Assembly (NCBI GenBank): GCA_024234635.1 | Contig: JACKNX010000001.1 | Coordinates: 372,001 to 436,000 of the forward strand | Origin: Pseudomonadales bacterium | Lineage (GTDB): Bacteria > Pseudomonadota > Gammaproteobacteria > Pseudomonadales > Azotimanducaceae | Direction: 5' to 3' | DNA length: 64,000 nt | Shown here: positions 17,614-26,502 of the stretch, piece by piece | Layout: every line of letters starts with the position of its first letter | Numbering within the stretch: the stretch's first letter is position 1 | Notes under the pieces: model-generated | Databases searched by the model: none | The model's input: the letters and a program-made list of their open reading frames with translations, nothing else | Told to the model about the DNA's origin: nothing | Position numbers and translations under genes: made by a program

Positions 17614-17691
17614 GAGATTCCCCGTTTGTGAGTTGTTATGAATGACTTGTTGTCACGCGGGCCAACGGCATCAGCGAACCCGGGCGCAGCC

Positions 17692-19140
17692 TTACGCGGC
17701 AGCGTCCTCCGCGTCCGCCACCTTCGCGGCTGAGTACAGTTCCTCGAATACCTGCACGATGCCGTCCGCCATGCCTTCGATATCCGGCATCAGGCGTGGA
17801 TCGCTGACAAGATTGAAATACAGGTTCTGGTTGTAACTCACCACGGCCACCCCATAGCCGACATTGCCACTCAGCATGAGCACGGCCAACGTATCGCGAA
17901 TGGGATGCCCAAGCAGATACTGCGTGGTCTGCACACCCGGGACGTTGGTGCAGGTGAAGTTGTAGCCGACCATGGGCAGCCGCGGCGCAAACTCCGGCGG
18001 CACGGGTAGCGGGAAACGGGCGGCCAGCGCCGTGGGATCCATCGGCGTCCCCACCAGCAACGTTGGCGCCATGGTCACCGGGGGAAACGCGGGCATGGTC
18101 TCCATCATCAGCTCCATGGCCTGCGCTTCGCGCTGCTGCTTGATGTGCTCGGTTTCCCACCGCACTTTCTTAAGACGCTCCACCGCGGTCAGCGACTTTG
18201 CGTCGAACACCGGGAAGATTCCCGAGACACGGTTGCCGAGCGCACCGTGTTCGTCTTCGCGACGCACGCTGACGGGCACCATGATGCGCAGGTGCTGACC
18301 TTCCGTGCGTTCATTGTGCGCCACCAGGTAGCGGGCGGCGGCTTCGGTCACCAACGCCAGCACGACATCATTCACGGTGCCGCCGAAGACCCGGCGGATA
18401 TCCCGGAACGAGGCAAACGAGAGTTTGCGCCATGCAAACAAACGCCTCGGGCCAACCATTGCGCGGTTCCAGGGAGCCGTCAGCACGGGTTCGGAGAGGA
18501 AACGGGTCATCGACTCCGCGGCGCGGCGCAGCAGTTCGGCCCTCTCGCTGGTGTTCCCACGCTGCTGCGCCTGGCCAGCCCAACGGTCCGCCGTTTCGCG
18601 GGCAGCCTCGGTGGCCAGTTCCATCGGGGAGGGCATGGCGGCCGGTTGCCAGGGTTTCTCCGGCGGCGGCAGGGGTTTGGGCGATGCCTGCAGGTCGAAC
18701 AGCACCAGCGAGATATCGATCCCCGAGGCACCATCCACCATGGCATGGTGCCCGAGGCAGAAGAGCACGGTCAGTTCAGGCACGCCGGATATCAGGTAGA
18801 ACTTCCACAGCGGCCGTTCGCGGGAGAGCAGCGCTTCATTGAGCTTCATCCCGGCCTCAATGGCATCCTCCAGCGTACTGCCCGCCGGCAGTGCGTGATG
18901 GCGGACGTGATGGTCCAGATCGAACGCCGGATCGTCGACCCATTTCGGATGGGCGATGTTGAACGGCACGAAGGCAAGCCGTTGCCGGTAGCGGGGAATC
19001 AGGTGCAGTCGCGAGGCGATATGCGCCTTGAAGGCGTCAAAATCGATTTCCCCTTCCACCACGGCGATGCTGGCTCCATGCATCGGCGCGCTGGCCGTTT
19101 CCGCGTACAGGAACGAAGCGTCATGATCGGTAAGGCGCAT
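17692..19140 (-). CDS. Wax ester synthase/diacylglycerol acyltransferase (WS/DGAT)
   Basis: The product is 482 residues, the usual length. The active-site HHxxxDG is HHAMVDG (residues 131-137). Other family marks are MRLTDHDASFLYAET at the start, PLWKFYLISGV, GTVNDVVLALV and GNVGYGVAVVSYN near the C-terminus. It makes wax esters and triacylglycerol from acyl-CoA and alcohol or diacylglycerol at the inner membrane. Neighbours on the same strand are a DUF6489-like protein upstream and a GNAT and a lipase downstream. With phaC nearby, the organism has both polyester and neutral-lipid storage. Confidence 0.93.
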   Translation of the reverse strand: MRLTDHDASFLYAETASAPMHGASIAVVEGEIDFDAFKAHIASRLHLIPRYRQRLAFVPFNIAHPKWVDDPAFDLDHHVRHHALPAGSTLEDAIEAGMKLNEALLSRERPLWKFYLISGVPELTVLFCLGHHAMVDGASGIDISLVLFDLQASPKPLPPPEKPWQPAAMPSPMELATEAARETADRWAGQAQQRGNTSERAELLRRAAESMTRFLSEPVLTAPWNRAMVGPRRLFAWRKLSFASFRDIRRVFGGTVNDVVLALVTEAAARYLVAHNERTEGQHLRIMVPVSVRREDEHGALGNRVSGIFPVFDAKSLTAVERLKKVRWETEHIKQQREAQAMELMMETMPAFPPVTMAPTLLVGTPMDPTALAARFPLPVPPEFAPRLPMVGYNFTCTNVPGVQTTQYLLGHPIRDTLAVLMLSGNVGYGVAVVSYNQNLYFNLVSDPRLMPDIEGMADGIVQVFEELYSAAKVADAEDAAA

Positions 19141-19260
19141 GGGAGATCCGCGTTATGCTGCAGGGCAGCAATTCTACCCGCAGATTCTCAACGCTCACAT
19201 CATTTTTGAGGTACGGGACCCGCTGACGATCACAACCTGGCGCGATCCGCCCTGCGACGG

Positions 19261-19491
19261 CTACTTGTCGGCGCGGTTTCCTGCCTGGGAAAGCATGGAG
19301 AAAAACCCCTGCCACGGTGCCATGGCCCCGGCGAACAGATTGCGCATGAACTCCTCGCGCTGTTCCTGGGAGGTCTGCAGGCTGTCCGCAAAACGGTCGA
19401 GCATCTGCTTCTGGAAGCCCTGCACGTCCGGCAGCCCCATGAACCGCCGCAGTTCTTCCGGCGTGAGATCAACTTCGACATTAATTTTCAT
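19261..19491 (-). CDS. Small DUF6489-like protein
   Basis: The product is 76 residues (MKINVEVDLTPEELRRFMGLPDVQGFQKQ in part, then a helical segment ending APWQGFFSMLSQAG). The MxVxVDLTPEELRxFxGLPDV pattern matches a small family often beside PHA or phasin genes; the function is unknown. The helical APWQGFF end resembles phasin-type helices. The ATG at 19491 is preferred, since the longer open frame runs through the dispersed repeat and antisense to phaC. It is probably cotranscribed with WS/DGAT 120 bases downstream. Confidence 0.7.
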   Translation of the reverse strand: MKINVEVDLTPEELRRFMGLPDVQGFQKQMLDRFADSLQTSQEQREEFMRNLFAGAMAPWQGFFSMLSQAGNRADK

Positions 19492-19705
19492 GGGTAACCC
19501 AGGCGGTTGCGGGACACGGAGCTTAACAGCTTGCCACAGGTTTGGTGGCCAGGCGCGCCTCGCAGGGCATCGTGGTGCCAAGTCCAAGAGGCGCAACAAC
19601 GCCACCGGACCTGTGGGAAACGCCCGCGGGGGATGGCTGAAGCGTCCCACTACCAGCTTGCCACGTTGCGTTTGCCAGCGCTGTCGCGCATGGAACTGAA
19701 GTTCC

Positions 19706-19850
19706 ATGAGGGGCTGCTGAAAACGCAGCCTGGTATGCCAGCCAGAGACGGCTGGCCCGAAAATGCAGCGGAAAACGCTGCATTTGGCGCGAGTCGGCGA
19801 AGCCGACGACTGCTGAAACAGGTCCAGGATGGACTTTTTCAGCATCCTGC
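19706..19850. repeat. ~145-bp palindromic dispersed repeat, copy 1
   Basis: The core (GCAGCCTGG ... AATGCAGCGGAAAACGCTGC ... GAGTCGGCGAAGCCGACGACTGC in shorter pieces ... ACTTTTTCAGCA) is nearly identical to 60100-60245. It contains GCTGCTGAAAA near the left end and TTTTTCAGCA near the right end as inverted ends, plus internal hairpins GCAGCG/CGCTGC and GTCGGC/GCCGAC. The ends are less well conserved than in copy 2. It fills the spacer between the DUF6489-like gene and phaC. The rest of 19492-19705 holds only a TGGAAC/GTTCCA hairpin. Confidence 0.85.
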
Positions 19851-19867
19851 CAGGTGCTGGGGGCGCT

Positions 19868-21586
19868 ATGATGTCCCCTTCCCGGACAGTTGAAGCCATG
19901 GCAGAAAAAGACGGTGGCGCCGCCGACCACGACCCGCTCCCGGACACTGCGGAAGGTGTTGCCCTTTCCGGCCTCTTGAGCGTGGACGCGGAGTCCATGG
20001 CCCGCGCCTGGGGCGAGTTCGCGAGCCACATGAACACCCGTCCGGACCTGGGCTGGCGCCTGCAGATGCAGTACCAGGCGGAACTGGCGCGCATCTGGCT
20101 CAGCGAAGGCGAAGACGATGGCGCCACCGATCCGCGCTTCGCCAACGCCGCCTGGCGGGATGATCCGATGTTCAGCCGTCTGCGGCAGTCCTACTTTGCC
20201 TGGACCCGCACGCTCGATGCCTGGCTGGAGGAATCCGGACTGACCGGCATCGACCGCCAGCGCGCGGCGTTCCTCCTGGAGACTGCCAAGGAGACGTTTG
20301 CTCCGGTCAACTCGCCATTCACGCCGGAGACCATCGAGCGCGCCATCGAAACCCGGGGCGACAGCCTGCTGCGCGGCCTGTCCAACTTCATGCAGGACCA
20401 GGTGCACAATCACGGCTACCCCGCCATCGCCGACCGCGCTGCATTCACCGTCGGCAAGGATGTTGCGCCAACCGCGGGTGCGGTCGTCTATCGGGACGCG
20501 CTGTTCGAACTCATCCAGTACACGCCACGCACGCGCAAGGTCCAACGCCGGCCGCTGCTGTATGTGTTCAGCCAGGTGAACCGCTTCTACCTGGGTGATC
20601 TGACCGAAGATCGCAGCCTGTTCCGACAGTTGCTCGACGGCGGCATCCAGGTGTTCGCCGTTTCCTGGCGGAACCCGACGGCCAGCCAGGCCGGCTGGTC
20701 GCTGGCGACCTATGCCGAAGGCGTGATCCGGGCCATTGCCGTCTGCCGCAGCATCGCCGGAGTAAAACAGGTGGACCTCATGGGGCTGTGTGCCGGCGGA
20801 CTCACCGCCGCCGCCGCTGCAGGCCTGCTGCGCGCCAGACGCAAGCGGTGGATCGGCTCGCTCTCGCTGTTCGTCTCCATCCTCGACAACCAGCCCGGCG
20901 ACAGCGGATTCACGCTGTTCGTCACCGACGACACCGTCGCGGCACAGAAGCGTCGGGTACGCGCACAGGGCATGATGCTGGAACGTGACGTGCTGGAGAT
21001 GTTCGCCATGCTGCGTCTCGATGAAAGCGTGTTCAGTTTCGTGCGCAGCAACTATTTCCGTGGCGAAGCGCCGTTGTCACACCCGCTGCTGTTCTGGAGC
21101 ATGGACTACACCCGCGTGCCGGCGGAGATGCAGTGCGACTTCATCGACCTGGCGCATGGCAACGCCCTGGCCAGGGGGGAGTATCGATTGGCCGGCCAGC
21201 CGATCCGGCTCGATCGCCTGGACTGTCCCGTGTACATCATGGCGGGCACCACGGATCACATCACTCCCTGGCACGCCTGCTACCGGAGCTCGCACCTGTT
21301 CGGCGGCGAGGTCCAGTTCGTGCTGACCAACCAGAACCACACGCAGACCATCAGCGCCCGCGCGGATAATCCGCATCTGAAATTCTGGCTGGGCGCGGAT
21401 AACACGTTTCCGCACGATCCGGCCGACTGGTTGGCCTCGGCCGCGGAGCATACCGGCGACTGGCGCGTGCACTGGATCACCTGGCTGCGCTCGCACTCGA
21501 AACGGAAAGACGCCCCGGTCTCGCCGGGCAACAGCCTGTTTCCATCGCTGGCGCCGGCGCCGGGACGCTACGTGCTGGAGCGCTGA
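19868..21586 (+). CDS. phaC: Poly(hydroxyalkanoate) synthase
   Basis: The product is 572 residues. The lipase-like box with catalytic cysteine is GLCAGG (Cys308); the aspartate is in AGTTDHITPW and the histidine in TNQNHTQTI. FSQVNRFYLGDL, VFAVSWRNPTASQ and SNYFRGEAPLSHPLLFWSMD-type segments are class I-like. It polymerises 3-hydroxyacyl-CoA at the granule surface. The histidine region (QNHTQTISARADNPH) departs from the usual GHIQ..NPP form, so this may be a divergent synthase clade. ATGs at 19868, 19871 and 19898 are possible; the first follows a G-rich ribosome site. The dispersed repeat ends only ~18 bases upstream. Confidence 0.9.
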   Translation: MMSPSRTVEAMAEKDGGAADHDPLPDTAEGVALSGLLSVDAESMARAWGEFASHMNTRPDLGWRLQMQYQAELARIWLSEGEDDGATDPRFANAAWRDDPMFSRLRQSYFAWTRTLDAWLEESGLTGIDRQRAAFLLETAKETFAPVNSPFTPETIERAIETRGDSLLRGLSNFMQDQVHNHGYPAIADRAAFTVGKDVAPTAGAVVYRDALFELIQYTPRTRKVQRRPLLYVFSQVNRFYLGDLTEDRSLFRQLLDGGIQVFAVSWRNPTASQAGWSLATYAEGVIRAIAVCRSIAGVKQVDLMGLCAGGLTAAAAAGLLRARRKRWIGSLSLFVSILDNQPGDSGFTLFVTDDTVAAQKRRVRAQGMMLERDVLEMFAMLRLDESVFSFVRSNYFRGEAPLSHPLLFWSMDYTRVPAEMQCDFIDLAHGNALARGEYRLAGQPIRLDRLDCPVYIMAGTTDHITPWHACYRSSHLFGGEVQFVLTNQNHTQTISARADNPHLKFWLGADNTFPHDPADWLASAAEHTGDWRVHWITWLRSHSKRKDAPVSPGNSLFPSLAPAPGRYVLER

Positions 21587-21624
21587 GCCCCGGCCACCAA
21601 CAGCGTCGATGTGCCCGGACCGGG

Positions 21625-22512
21625 TCAGTCCTTACCCGGAGTCAGCAGCCCCGCCATGAACCGCTCCTGCGCGGCAACGCGCTCCGGATCCGGCTCGTCA
21701 AAGCTGTCCATGATCGCCGCGAACCGCGCCGCCGTGGCATCGCGCATTTCCGGATGCGGAAAAATGTAGAGCTGGTTGTTGCGAATGGCCTCCACCACAC
21801 GCTGGGCAACCTCCGCCGGATCGATCCCTGTCTGCATGGCCATGTTCATCACCACGCTGTGCGCCTGCGCCGCCTGCTCCGCCTGATCGCTGTCCGGGTT
21901 CAAGGTCGCCGGACGCGTGCGCTCGCTTTCCAGGATGCGGGTACGCACCATGCCGGGACACAGCACCGAGACGCCAATATTCCTGGCCTGAAGATCCGTT
22001 CGCAGCGCTTCCGACAGACCCACAACCGCAAACTTGCTGGTGTTGTACACGCCGAGTCCCGCTGAAGTCACCATCCCGGCCATGGACGCGGTGTTGACGA
22101 TATGACCACCCTGCCCGTGCGCCTCCATGCGCTGAACAAATGTCTGCACGCCATTGATCACACCGCCGACATTGACACCCATGATCCAGTCCCAGTCAGC
22201 ATAGGTGACGTTGTCCATACCGCCGCCGCGATAGACGCCAGCGTTGTTGCACAGCACGTGCACGGGACCGAATCGCTCCTCCACCGCCGCCGCCACCTGC
22301 GCATACTGCGCCCGGTCCGTCACATCGAGCTGCACGGCCATGACCTGTGTATTGGCGCCGGTCAGCGCGGCTTCCGCCGTCGCCAGCGCCTGCGCGTCGA
22401 CATCCGCTATCACCACGTTCATGCCTTCGTTCACGAACGCCCGCGCCATCGCGAAGCCGATGCCGCCGGCGCCGCCCGTGACAAAGGCGGTTTTCCCCTG
22501 CAGATCTTTCAT
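21625..22512 (-). CDS. Short-chain dehydrogenase/reductase
   Basis: The product is 295 residues. The cofactor motif is TGGAGGIG, NNAG is in CNNAGVYRGG, serine in NTASMAG and the catalytic YxxxK is YNTSK. Acidic IADVD after the second strand suggests NAD(H) preference. The C-terminal ~50 residues extend beyond the minimal SDR, as in classical long forms acting on acyl or steroid-like alcohols. The substrate is unknown. Its ATG overlaps the TGA of the CBS gene (ATGA), so the two are translationally coupled. Confidence 0.88.
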   Translation of the reverse strand: MKDLQGKTAFVTGGAGGIGFAMARAFVNEGMNVVIADVDAQALATAEAALTGANTQVMAVQLDVTDRAQYAQVAAAVEERFGPVHVLCNNAGVYRGGGMDNVTYADWDWIMGVNVGGVINGVQTFVQRMEAHGQGGHIVNTASMAGMVTSAGLGVYNTSKFAVVGLSEALRTDLQARNIGVSVLCPGMVRTRILESERTRPATLNPDSDQAEQAAQAHSVVMNMAMQTGIDPAEVAQRVVEAIRNNQLYIFPHPEMRDATAARFAAIMDSFDEPDPERVAAQERFMAGLLTPGKD

Positions 22513-22931
22513 GCCACTTCTTCCTGTATGCCATGGGCTTCGAGCTTCTCGTGAATGACATCCAGGAACAGATCGCGCAGCGAGATCATGCCGATGGCCC
22601 TGCCGGCTTCCACCACGGGCAGGTGACGCACGTGGTGCCTGCGCATCAGCGCAATGCAATGCACCGCCGTGTCCTCGAGTGACACCGTGATGACTTCATG
22701 CGTCATGATCTCGGAGACTTTCGTGGCCTGCGCGGTATGCGTATCCAGAATCACCTTGCGCACGTAGTCACGCTCCGAAACGATACCCACCAGATATCCG
22801 TCGATCTGCACGCACAGCGCGCCCATGTTGCGTTCGTTCATCAATTTGAGCGCATCGAATACCGACGCCAGGGGCTCGATCCACACCACCTTGCCCCGCC
22901 GGTCGCCAAGCACCTCCGCTACCGTATGCAT
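22509..22931 (-). CDS. CBS-domain pair protein
   Basis: The product is 140 residues made of two CBS domains (about 8-65 and 73-130): VFDALKLMNERNMGALCV and GIVSERDYVRKVI in the first, VSEIMTHEVITV, RHHVRHLPVVEAG and GMISLRDLFLDVI in the second. Such proteins bind adenine nucleotides and sense energy state. It is cotranscribed with the SDR by a 4-base overlap and divergent from the GH3 gene. The ATG at 22931 is taken because the open frame upstream is antisense to the GH3 gene. Confidence 0.9.
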   Translation of the reverse strand: MHTVAEVLGDRRGKVVWIEPLASVFDALKLMNERNMGALCVQIDGYLVGIVSERDYVRKVILDTHTAQATKVSEIMTHEVITVSLEDTAVHCIALMRRHHVRHLPVVEAGRAIGMISLRDLFLDVIHEKLEAHGIQEEVA

Positions 22932-23141
22932 TACCCACCCCCTGTTGAACCCATCGATTCCGCTTCCCCGGCTCCGGACGTTAACCACACCCACAGCCCA
23001 CGGCAAGCTGGTCAGCAACCGCCGCGAACGCCAGAATGCACACCGGATTCGCGGCATTGCCGGGCGAGGCCGCCTCACCGGAAATTTCGCGGTAGTAGAA
23101 AGACCCGATTTATTGACGATGGATCGATAACAGGAGCAGCC

Positions 23142-25574
23142 ATGGCCGCCGGGCCTCACGGAAGACACAACGAAGCCGCCGCACTGGTGCAGCGCATGAC
23201 CCTGCAGGAAAAGGCCAGTCTGTGCTCCGGCCGCGGGTTCTGGCATCTCAAGGCCGTCGAGCGCCTCGGGCTCGGCAGCGTCATGGTCACTGACGGGCCG
23301 CACGGACTGCGCAAGCAGGCGCGCGGCGGCGATCATGTCGGTCTCAACGCAAGCGTACCGGCAACCTGCTTTCCCACTGCCGCGGCCATGGCCTGTTCGT
23401 GGGACCCGACGCTGCTCCGGGAAGTGGGTGAAGCACTCGGCCGTGAATGCGTGCAGGAAGATGTGGCGGTACTGCTCGGCCCCGGCGTCAACATCAAGCG
23501 GCATCCCCTGTGCGGCCGCAACTTCGAGTACTACTCGGAAGACCCGTTGCTGGCCGGTGAACTGGCTGCCGCCTGGATCGACGGCGTGCAGTCGCAGGGC
23601 GTGGGCACCAGTCTCAAACACTACGCCGTGAACAACCAGGAAGCGGGTCGCATGACCGTCGACGCCGTGGTGGATGAACGCACGTTGCGGGAGATCTACC
23701 TGCGGGCTTTCGAGATCGCCGTGACGCGCAGCCAGCCCTGGACCGTGATGTGCGCCTACAACCGGGTAAATGGCACGTACTGCGGCGACAACGAATTCCT
23801 CCTCAACGAAGTGCTGCGTCGGGAATGGGGCTTTCGCGGTCTTGTCGTCTCCGACTGGGGCGCCACCAACCGGCGTGTGCAGGGGCTTGCATGCGGACTG
23901 GACCTGGAAATGCCGGGCAGCGGCGGCATGAACGACCGTCTCATCGAGCAGGCAGTGGGTGACGGCACGCTGCCGGAGTCCGTTCTCGACCGCACGGCCA
24001 CGCGCATCGCCGCGTTGATGCTGGCGGGCGCGGACATACGCGCGCAAGACACGGAGAGCGATCCCGACCTGCATCACGCACTGGCGCGGCGCGTAGCCGC
24101 CGAGAGCATGGTGCTGCTGCGCAATGACAATGCACTGTTGCCGCTGGCCACCGGCTCGAATGTCGCCGTGATCGGCAGTTTTGCCCAACTGCCGCGCTTT
24201 CAGGGCACCGGCAGCTCCCAGGTCAATCCCACGCGGGTGGACGATGCCTACTCCGCCCTGGTGGAAGCCTTCGGTCGGCCACTGCACTTCGCCCGCGGCT
24301 ACGACCAGCAGGCGACCGGTCTGGACCAGTCGCTCATCGACGCCGCCGTGGAAACCGCACGCGATGCCGAGGTGGCGATACTCTTCGTTGGCCTGCCAGG
24401 CATCTACGAATCCGAGGGCTTCGACCGCACCGACATGCGCATGCCCGAGCAACACCTGGCACTGCTGGAAGCAGTGTGCGCGGCGAATCCCCGTACCGTG
24501 GTCGTACTTGTCAACGGAGCGCCCGTGGACATGACCTGGGCGGACAGGCCGGCAGCTATTCTCGCCACCTATCTCGCAGGCCAGGCGGGAGGCAGCGCCA
24601 TTGCAGAGGTACTCACGGGTCATCGGGAGCCTGGCGGTCGCCTGGCCGAGACGCTGGCCTGGCGCCAGTCCGACATTCCCTCCGACCCCTGGTTTCCGGG
24701 GAACAGCCGTCAGGTGCAGTATCGCGAGGGGCTGTTCGTGGGTTATCGCTATTTCGACACCTTCGGCCGCGACGTCGCCTTCCCCTTCGGTCACGGACTG
24801 GGCTATACGCATTTCGACTACGAGCGCGTGGATGTACCGGTGAACTGGACGCCGGGCGAGCAACCGCTGACCGTCCGGGTCACGCTCACCAATTCCGGTG
24901 AGCGCGCCGGCAGCGACGTGGTGCAGGTATACGTGGCCAAGCCGGAGTCCGTCGTCTACCGACCCGCACAGGAGCTGCGCGGCTTTACCAAGGTATTCCT
25001 TCAGCCTGGAGAGATCACGGAAGTAAGCGTGCAGCTCGACCGCCGGGCATTTGCATGCTTCGACGTCGGCAACAACGACTGGGTGGTGGAGCCCGGTGAC
25101 TACGAAATCCGCGTGGGCGCCTCCAGTCGTGACATTCGCCTGCGACGCACGCTCACCCTATCCGGCGACAGCCAGGTCAGCGAAGCCGCGAGACATGCCG
25201 CGCCGGGTTTCAACGGCACAGCACTGCATGTACCCGACAGCGTTTTCCAGGCCATGCTTGGACGCCACATTCCCGTCGCCGATCCCGTGCGGCCGTTTCA
25301 CCGTAACTCCACGCTGGAGGACATTGCCACAACCCGGCTCGGCGCCTTCATCAAACGCAAGGCCGAAGCCGCCTTCCTGCAACGCATGGGTGGCGCCGGC
25401 AACGATGCAACGCTGAACAAGATGATGGAGGAGATGGTACGCAGCATGCCGTTGCGTGCATTCCTGCTGTTCGGCGGCATGAAAGTGTCATCGGACCAGC
25501 TCGACGCACTGCTGCTGGCGCTGAACGGCGGCTACGTACGCTCGCTGGTCAAACTGCTGCGAAGTCTCGGCTGA
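23142..25574 (+). CDS. Glycoside hydrolase family 3 beta-glucosidase-like enzyme
   Basis: The product is 810 residues. The N-terminal barrel has MTLQEKASLCSG, VMVTDGPHGLR, GPGVNIKRHPLCGRNFEYYSEDP and the nucleophile Asp238 in VVSDWGAT. The second domain has VAVIGSFA and SEGFDRTDM, followed by a C-terminal fibronectin III-like domain (LTVRVTLTNSGERAGSDVVQ). The last ~120 residues after that domain are extra. No signal peptide is seen, so it is probably cytoplasmic or uses an unusual export route. A CAGGAG site precedes the ATG. It hydrolyses beta-linked sugars; the exact specificity is not readable. Confidence 0.92.
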   Translation: MAAGPHGRHNEAAALVQRMTLQEKASLCSGRGFWHLKAVERLGLGSVMVTDGPHGLRKQARGGDHVGLNASVPATCFPTAAAMACSWDPTLLREVGEALGRECVQEDVAVLLGPGVNIKRHPLCGRNFEYYSEDPLLAGELAAAWIDGVQSQGVGTSLKHYAVNNQEAGRMTVDAVVDERTLREIYLRAFEIAVTRSQPWTVMCAYNRVNGTYCGDNEFLLNEVLRREWGFRGLVVSDWGATNRRVQGLACGLDLEMPGSGGMNDRLIEQAVGDGTLPESVLDRTATRIAALMLAGADIRAQDTESDPDLHHALARRVAAESMVLLRNDNALLPLATGSNVAVIGSFAQLPRFQGTGSSQVNPTRVDDAYSALVEAFGRPLHFARGYDQQATGLDQSLIDAAVETARDAEVAILFVGLPGIYESEGFDRTDMRMPEQHLALLEAVCAANPRTVVVLVNGAPVDMTWADRPAAILATYLAGQAGGSAIAEVLTGHREPGGRLAETLAWRQSDIPSDPWFPGNSRQVQYREGLFVGYRYFDTFGRDVAFPFGHGLGYTHFDYERVDVPVNWTPGEQPLTVRVTLTNSGERAGSDVVQVYVAKPESVVYRPAQELRGFTKVFLQPGEITEVSVQLDRRAFACFDVGNNDWVVEPGDYEIRVGASSRDIRLRRTLTLSGDSQVSEAARHAAPGFNGTALHVPDSVFQAMLGRHIPVADPVRPFHRNSTLEDIATTRLGAFIKRKAEAAFLQRMGGAGNDATLNKMMEEMVRSMPLRAFLLFGGMKVSSDQLDALLLALNGGYVRSLVKLLRSLG

Positions 25575-25589
25575 CGCCGACCGTCTGGA

Positions 25590-25862
25590 TCAGGCCAGCT
25601 TGCCATCCTTGATTGCCGGTTCGAGGTCCGGCATGTAGGTGGGTCTGCCGCCTTCACTCTGGCAGCTGAACTGCGTGGTTTCATGGAAGGGATTCTGCAC
25701 CACCTCATCCTGCGGGATCAGCTTGCGGTCCTCGCTCCCGCCAATGCAGTAGTTGACCGTCTTGCCGACGGTACCGCTCACGGTATTTCGTTCCGAAGCA
25801 ATGGCAGGCGCGGCCAGCGCCAGCAGCAGGAATGGAACAAACAGTGTATGACGTTGCTTCAA
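25590..25862 (-). CDS. Small secreted protein of unknown function
   Basis: The product is 90 residues if the TTG at 25862 is the start; no ATG lies in frame near it and no ribosome site is obvious. Residues 2-22 look like a signal peptide (LFVPFLLLALAAPAIAS), followed by a mature part with two cysteines (YCIGG and FSCQSEGG). The family is not recognised. It lies 95 bases downstream of the Pho-box-controlled lipoprotein on the same strand, so it could be cotranscribed with it. Confidence 0.5.
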   Translation of the reverse strand: MKQRHTLFVPFLLLALAAPAIASERNTVSGTVGKTVNYCIGGSEDRKLIPQDEVVQNPFHETTQFSCQSEGGRPTYMPDLEPAIKDGKLA

Positions 25863-25957
25863 GGAGGATGGCTCGCACTGACGACACGGCCACCCTAGCG
25901 GGACGAGATGACGATTGCGTTACAGGGTCGTCACCCCGCTCTGTCTGCCCTTCACCT

Positions 25958-26218
25958 TCAGTAGGTACGCAGCACGTAACCGTGCTCGATCATGCAGTCC
26001 TTGTAGGACTGGAAGCTGCCACTTTCGGAAAGCATCGGGTTGTTCGCGCGAACGCCATTGCTGCTTTCGCACGACGCGTTGTCTTCCTTGTACTGCCGCT
26101 CCGTTTTGCCTTCCGCGGCGCCCCAGTAATGCGTGGGACTGGGTCTCGAATCCGACGCACAGCCGGCAACCAGTGAGACGAGGGTCGAAACAGCCGTCAG
26201 GACGAAGAGCTTTTTCAT
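25958..26218 (-). CDS. Small lipoprotein with Pho-box promoter
   Basis: The product is 86 residues. The signal peptide ends in the lipobox LVAGC (Cys20 would be lipidated). The mature part (TERQYKEDNASCESSNG ... YKDCMIEHGYVLRTY) has two cysteines and resembles the small C-x(n)-C outer-membrane lipoproteins ending CMxxxGY. A PhoB-type heptamer pair and a 17-bp-spaced -35/-10 lie just upstream, so phosphate-starvation induction is likely. The function is unknown. Confidence 0.85.
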   Translation of the reverse strand: MKKLFVLTAVSTLVSLVAGCASDSRPSPTHYWGAAEGKTERQYKEDNASCESSNGVRANNPMLSESGSFQSYKDCMIEHGYVLRTY

Positions 26219-26254
26219 CGGGCACCTGCGAACCAGTTTTCAATGTGGTTCGAA

Positions 26255-26308
26255 AACATAGGATCGGAATCCACGTGCTGCAATAGTTTTATGACAGCGT
26301 GATGACAT
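26255..26308 (-). promoter_or_regulatory. Pho box and promoter of the small lipoprotein
   Basis: On the minus strand ATGTCAT-CACG-CTGTCAT (26308-26291) matches two CTGTCAT half-sites spaced 11 bases apart. Seven bases further comes TTGCAG (26283-26278), a 17-base spacer, then TATGTT (26260-26255). The box sits 73 bases upstream of the ATG. Confidence 0.65.
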
Positions 26309-26443
26309 TTTCGCCGTTTCGCGAAATAAATCACCGGTCTCCCGGCCCATACCAGTTTTTCAGCCCTGTTCCTGGTCCACTTAAGCCAGGAAAAACGGAC
26401 GCAGCCAACTGTCCCAATGACTGCCGCGCGAAATGATCCTGTT

Positions 26444-26459
26444 CCGAACGATCGTTCGG
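26444..26459. promoter_or_regulatory. Perfect 16-bp palindrome CCGAACGATCGTTCGG
   Basis: The 16 bases equal their own reverse complement, which suits a dimeric repressor such as a TetR-family protein. It lies 44 bases after the TonB-receptor stop and about 225 bases upstream of the small lipoprotein. No T tract follows, so a terminator is less likely. No TetR gene is in the window. Confidence 0.5.
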
Positions 26460-26502
26460 TCGACACTATTCTCCTGTGCCGACCGAACGCGGGGGCATGG
26501 CG

